NCBI GenBank assembly: GCA_038206395.1
Contig: JBBRAX010000005.1
Location: forward strand, 1 to 64,000
Direction: 5' to 3'
DNA: 64,000 bases
Origin: JAGSPQ01 sp038206395
Lineage (GTDB): Bacteria; Myxococcota; Myxococcia; Myxococcales; Myxococcaceae
Shown here: positions 62,044-64,000 of the stretch, piece after piece
Layout: every line of letters starts with the position of its first letter
Position numbering within the stretch: position 1 is the first letter of the stretch
Notes under the pieces: model-generated
The model's database searches: none
What the model saw: only the letters and a program-made list of their open reading frames with translations
Told to the model about the DNA's origin: nothing
Translations under genes and position numbers: made by a program

Positions 62044-64000
62044 TCAGCCGTGACTTTCGAGAGCTGCCCGCTGCTTTGGGGTCAGCTCACCGAGCTTCAG
62101 GTCGAGCCCCTTCGGCAGCGTCTTGAGGAAGTTGTCGAGTTGGTAGTCAGTGGACTTGTCGTCGCCGGTGCTGGTCACAGCGATCGGCCCTTTGCGTTTC
62201 ATCACCAGCCTCAAGTTGCCGACCTCGAGCTCGACGGTGAGGTTCGCGGGCGCGTTCGTTCGGATGTCGGCGATGAGTGAGCCCTTCGCCCCGTAGTTGG
62301 GCTTGAGCACCAGCCTCGCGAGGCGGGAAGCGAGCGGGCTCTTCCAGAAGGTCTTCAGCGTGTCGGGGTTGGTCTTGTCGACGTCGAGCACGAGCTCTTT
62401 GAGGTGGGGCAGCGACTTGCCAGAGATCAACGGTTCCCAGTCGGCGGCGACGAACTCGCCGTTCTCGGGGCCGACCTCGAGGTAGTGCATCCAGGCGATG
62501 ACGAGCTTCTCGAGGCGGTGCTCGGTGGCGCTCTCGCCGAGGGCCTTGACCACGTCATAGACAGCGCCGTCGAGCGCCTTGAGGTTCCGCATCGCGGGCT
62601 GCAGCAGCAGGTTGGTGCCGTGCTCGAGGGTGCCGCCCGTCGAAAGGCTGATCTCGCGAACGGTGTTCCAGCCCGGGTGGTTCATCGCCGCGCGGATCTT
62701 CCCGCCGAGGAGCCGCAGCCGGCACTGCGCGAGGAAGCCGCGCTCGAAGACGTTCTGATCTTTGTAGACCATGTCGTACAGCGGCCCGAGCCACTGCTTC
62801 TGGTGCGCTTCGATCAGCTGCTTTTCCTTCTTCGTCTCGGCCGGGGTCAGCGTCTCGCCGGCGGCGCGGCGGAACTGCAAGGTGATGAACTCGCCGCGGG
62901 GGTCGTTCTTCTCCATCAGCGCGTCGGCGAGCACCTGGCGCGGGGCATCGTCGTCGGGGTTCGCGTAGACGGCGGCCAGCAGCGCCTCTTCGGAGCCGGC
63001 CGCAGGCGTGGCGGCCTTCGGGGCCTGCTTCGGGACGAGGGCGAGGATGGCGGCGGGCACCGGCTCGAACTCGGCTTCGGCGAAGCGGGGGTTCAGCGCC
63101 TTGAGCAGTTTGGCGATCTTCGCGGCGGTCGACTCGCCCATCTTCGTGCCGCCGAAGATCTGGTCGTACTTCGGCAGCAGCGGAGTCAGCATGGTGATGG
63201 TGCGCGGGTCTGCGTGCGTGCCGGCCAGCTGCTCGAACAGCGAGTTCCAGAAGTCGCGCGAGCTCTGCGCCGTGAACGGGGGAACGGCGAGGAAGGCGTT
63301 CAGCTGCGCGGCGACGCGAGGATCCGGCGGCAGGTTCTCGAGCGCGATCACCCGGTCGCAGGCCTCGGCGAACCGCACGTCGGCGGTCAGCGTCGCGAGG
63401 CGCGCGGTCAGGTTCGTCGTCGCCGCCTTCTTCACTGCGTCGTCGAAGTCCTTCTCGGCCGGCAGCGCGGCAGAGAGCTGGTCGATGATTCCGGCCAGCC
63501 CGGGTGAACGGGAGTCCTTCCACAGATCGAGGGCGGCGCTCAGCGCGTGGTTGAGGCGCTTTGCCTGAAGCTCCTTCTGCAGCAGAGCCCAGCTCGCGGC
63601 CGGAGCAACGGGCCTCTTCGCGGGCGCTCGCGCGGGAGCGGAAGCGGGAGCCGGAGCCTCTGCCTTCGCGGCGGGCGCCTTCGCCACGGCCTTCCCCCCG
63701 AGCAGCAGGGAGACATCGGCCGGGATGAGCGACCGAGGCGTCTGCAGAGACATTCCCAGCGCGCCCTTCTTCTCGGTGATGCCGGTATCGGACGTGAAGC
63801 GGATCTTCGATCGCAGCGCACCGATGTCGGTGATGGGCACCACGTTCTTCTTCGCGATCCACGCCGCGCCGTCGTGCCTGGGCTGCTCGAGCACCGCGAC
63901 GAGCCAGAGCCGTTCATCGGGCGGGCGAACGGTGACGAGGAACAGCCGGCTGCCCTTCTCGGAAAGCGCCGCGAGCCCCGGATTCTTGCTGGTGTAACGA
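62044..64000 (-). CDS. Repeat-companion-domain (TIGR02996-like) protein with leucine-rich-like tail, 5' end cut
   Basis: The minus frame stays open from the stop at 62044 to the window edge, at least 652 residues, so the N-terminus is missing. The first part has VVDIGALRSKIRFTSDTGITE-type sequence (read as VPITDIGALRSKIRF). Near residue 310 EEALLAAVYANPDDDAPRQVLADALMEKNDPRGEFI is split as the repeat-companion domain of TIGR02996 type: key residues are the NPDDDAPR and DPRGEF positions. The C-terminal 300 residues carry leucine-rich-like strands (HLKELVLDVDKTNPDTLKTF). Function unknown. Confidence 0.72.
   Translation of the reverse strand, partial: RYTSKNPGLAALSEKGSRLFLVTVRPPDERLWLVAVLEQPRHDGAAWIAKKNVVPITDIGALRSKIRFTSDTGITEKKGALGMSLQTPRSLIPADVSLLLGGKAVAKAPAAKAEAPAPASAPARAPAKRPVAPAASWALLQKELQAKRLNHALSAALDLWKDSRSPGLAGIIDQLSAALPAEKDFDDAVKKAATTNLTARLATLTADVRFAEACDRVIALENLPPDPRVAAQLNAFLAVPPFTAQSSRDFWNSLFEQLAGTHADPRTITMLTPLLPKYDQIFGGTKMGESTAAKIAKLLKALNPRFAEAEFEPVPAAILALVPKQAPKAATPAAGSEEALLAAVYANPDDDAPRQVLADALMEKNDPRGEFITLQFRRAAGETLTPAETKKEKQLIEAHQKQWLGPLYDMVYKDQNVFERGFLAQCRLRLLGGKIRAAMNHPGWNTVREISLSTGGTLEHGTNLLLQPAMRNLKALDGAVYDVVKALGESATEHRLEKLVIAWMHYLEVGPENGEFVAADWEPLISGKSLPHLKELVLDVDKTNPDTLKTFWKSPLASRLARLVLKPNYGAKGSLIADIRTNAPANLTVELEVGNLRLVMKRKGPIAVTSTGDDKSTDYQLDNFLKTLPKGLDLKLGELTPKQRAALESHG

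Noticed and set aside
62404..63507. 367-residue plus-strand frame opposite the repeat-companion protein
   Set aside because: Antisense of a strong minus-strand gene; no recognisable domain.

Overview
The window is strongly GC-rich, densely packed DNA from one bacterial chromosome. It has many GTG and TTG starts and 1-4 bp stop/start overlaps. The gene content points to the Myxococcota, most likely the Myxococcus/Archangium side. The evidence is three eukaryotic-like Ser/Thr kinases (one FHA-linked, two PEGA-type, one with an AgmX/PglI-like C-terminus), a PilZ protein of the Myxococcus paralogue type, a repeat-companion domain protein (TIGR02996 type), DUF4388, many Cys-rich Gly/Ala-linker lipoproteins, a MopE-like metal-binding motif, and an alkylglycerone-phosphate-synthase-like protein of the sort used for myxobacterial ether lipids. 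I see no tRNA, rRNA, CRISPR array, integrase, transposase or complete mobile element.

Layout. 1-5859 (minus) is an operon of an outer-membrane-barrel-like protein, a RavA/MoxR-type AAA ATPase and a VWA (ViaA-like) protein that runs off the left edge. 5887-9090 holds a CAAX-type membrane protease facing a subtilisin lipoprotein with a polytopic membrane tail. 9191-12883 (minus) is a housekeeping run: an RlmI-like methyltransferase, a HAD phosphatase, a degenerate alpha/beta hydrolase and an unknown protein. 12975-19970 has CorA, an alpha/beta hydrolase, an M19 dipeptidase, a BoxD/PaaZ-type aldehyde dehydrogenase and two cytochrome-like lipoproteins with CX3CH motifs. 19997-31103 (plus) is an almost gapless 15-gene run: thiS-thiG-thiE, a membrane protein, DUF4129, DUF4350, then the full System I cytochrome c maturation set ccmABCDEFGH and a ccmI-like gene, closed by a hairpin.

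31277-37091 holds a lipoprotein gene broken at a run of eight Gs, a pilin-like protein, the AgpS-like FAD enzyme and a beta-helix lipoprotein. 37249-47227 is the signalling and envelope region. It contains a pseudokinase-kinase receptor with a periplasmic AgmX/PglI-like domain, a FecR lipoprotein and an Ig-like/beta-barrel protein in one overlapping operon, followed by an FHA kinase with PEGA, a TPR/PEGA protein and a disintegrin-like Cys-rich lipoprotein. 47448-55323 has an unknown protein, a deleted and frameshifted EVE-domain remnant, an aminotransferase, a glutaredoxin-like protein, a DUF4388 protein, a minimal penicillin-binding protein, an ABC exporter, a PAS histidine kinase and a TusA-like protein. 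55413-64000 has a triple DsbA-like protein, a PEGA kinase, an orphan REC-CheB-REC protein, a PilZ protein and a repeat-companion protein cut by the right edge.

The best candidate for an undescribed system is 37249-42186: one operon whose products would span cytoplasm (kinase plus pseudokinase), inner membrane, periplasm (AgmX/PglI-like domain, FecR lipoprotein) and outer membrane (barrel with Ig-like domains). Other leads are a 57-58 bp dispersed repeat in two copies, the phase-variation-like G8 tract, the EVE remnant and a set of apparently leaderless promoters.
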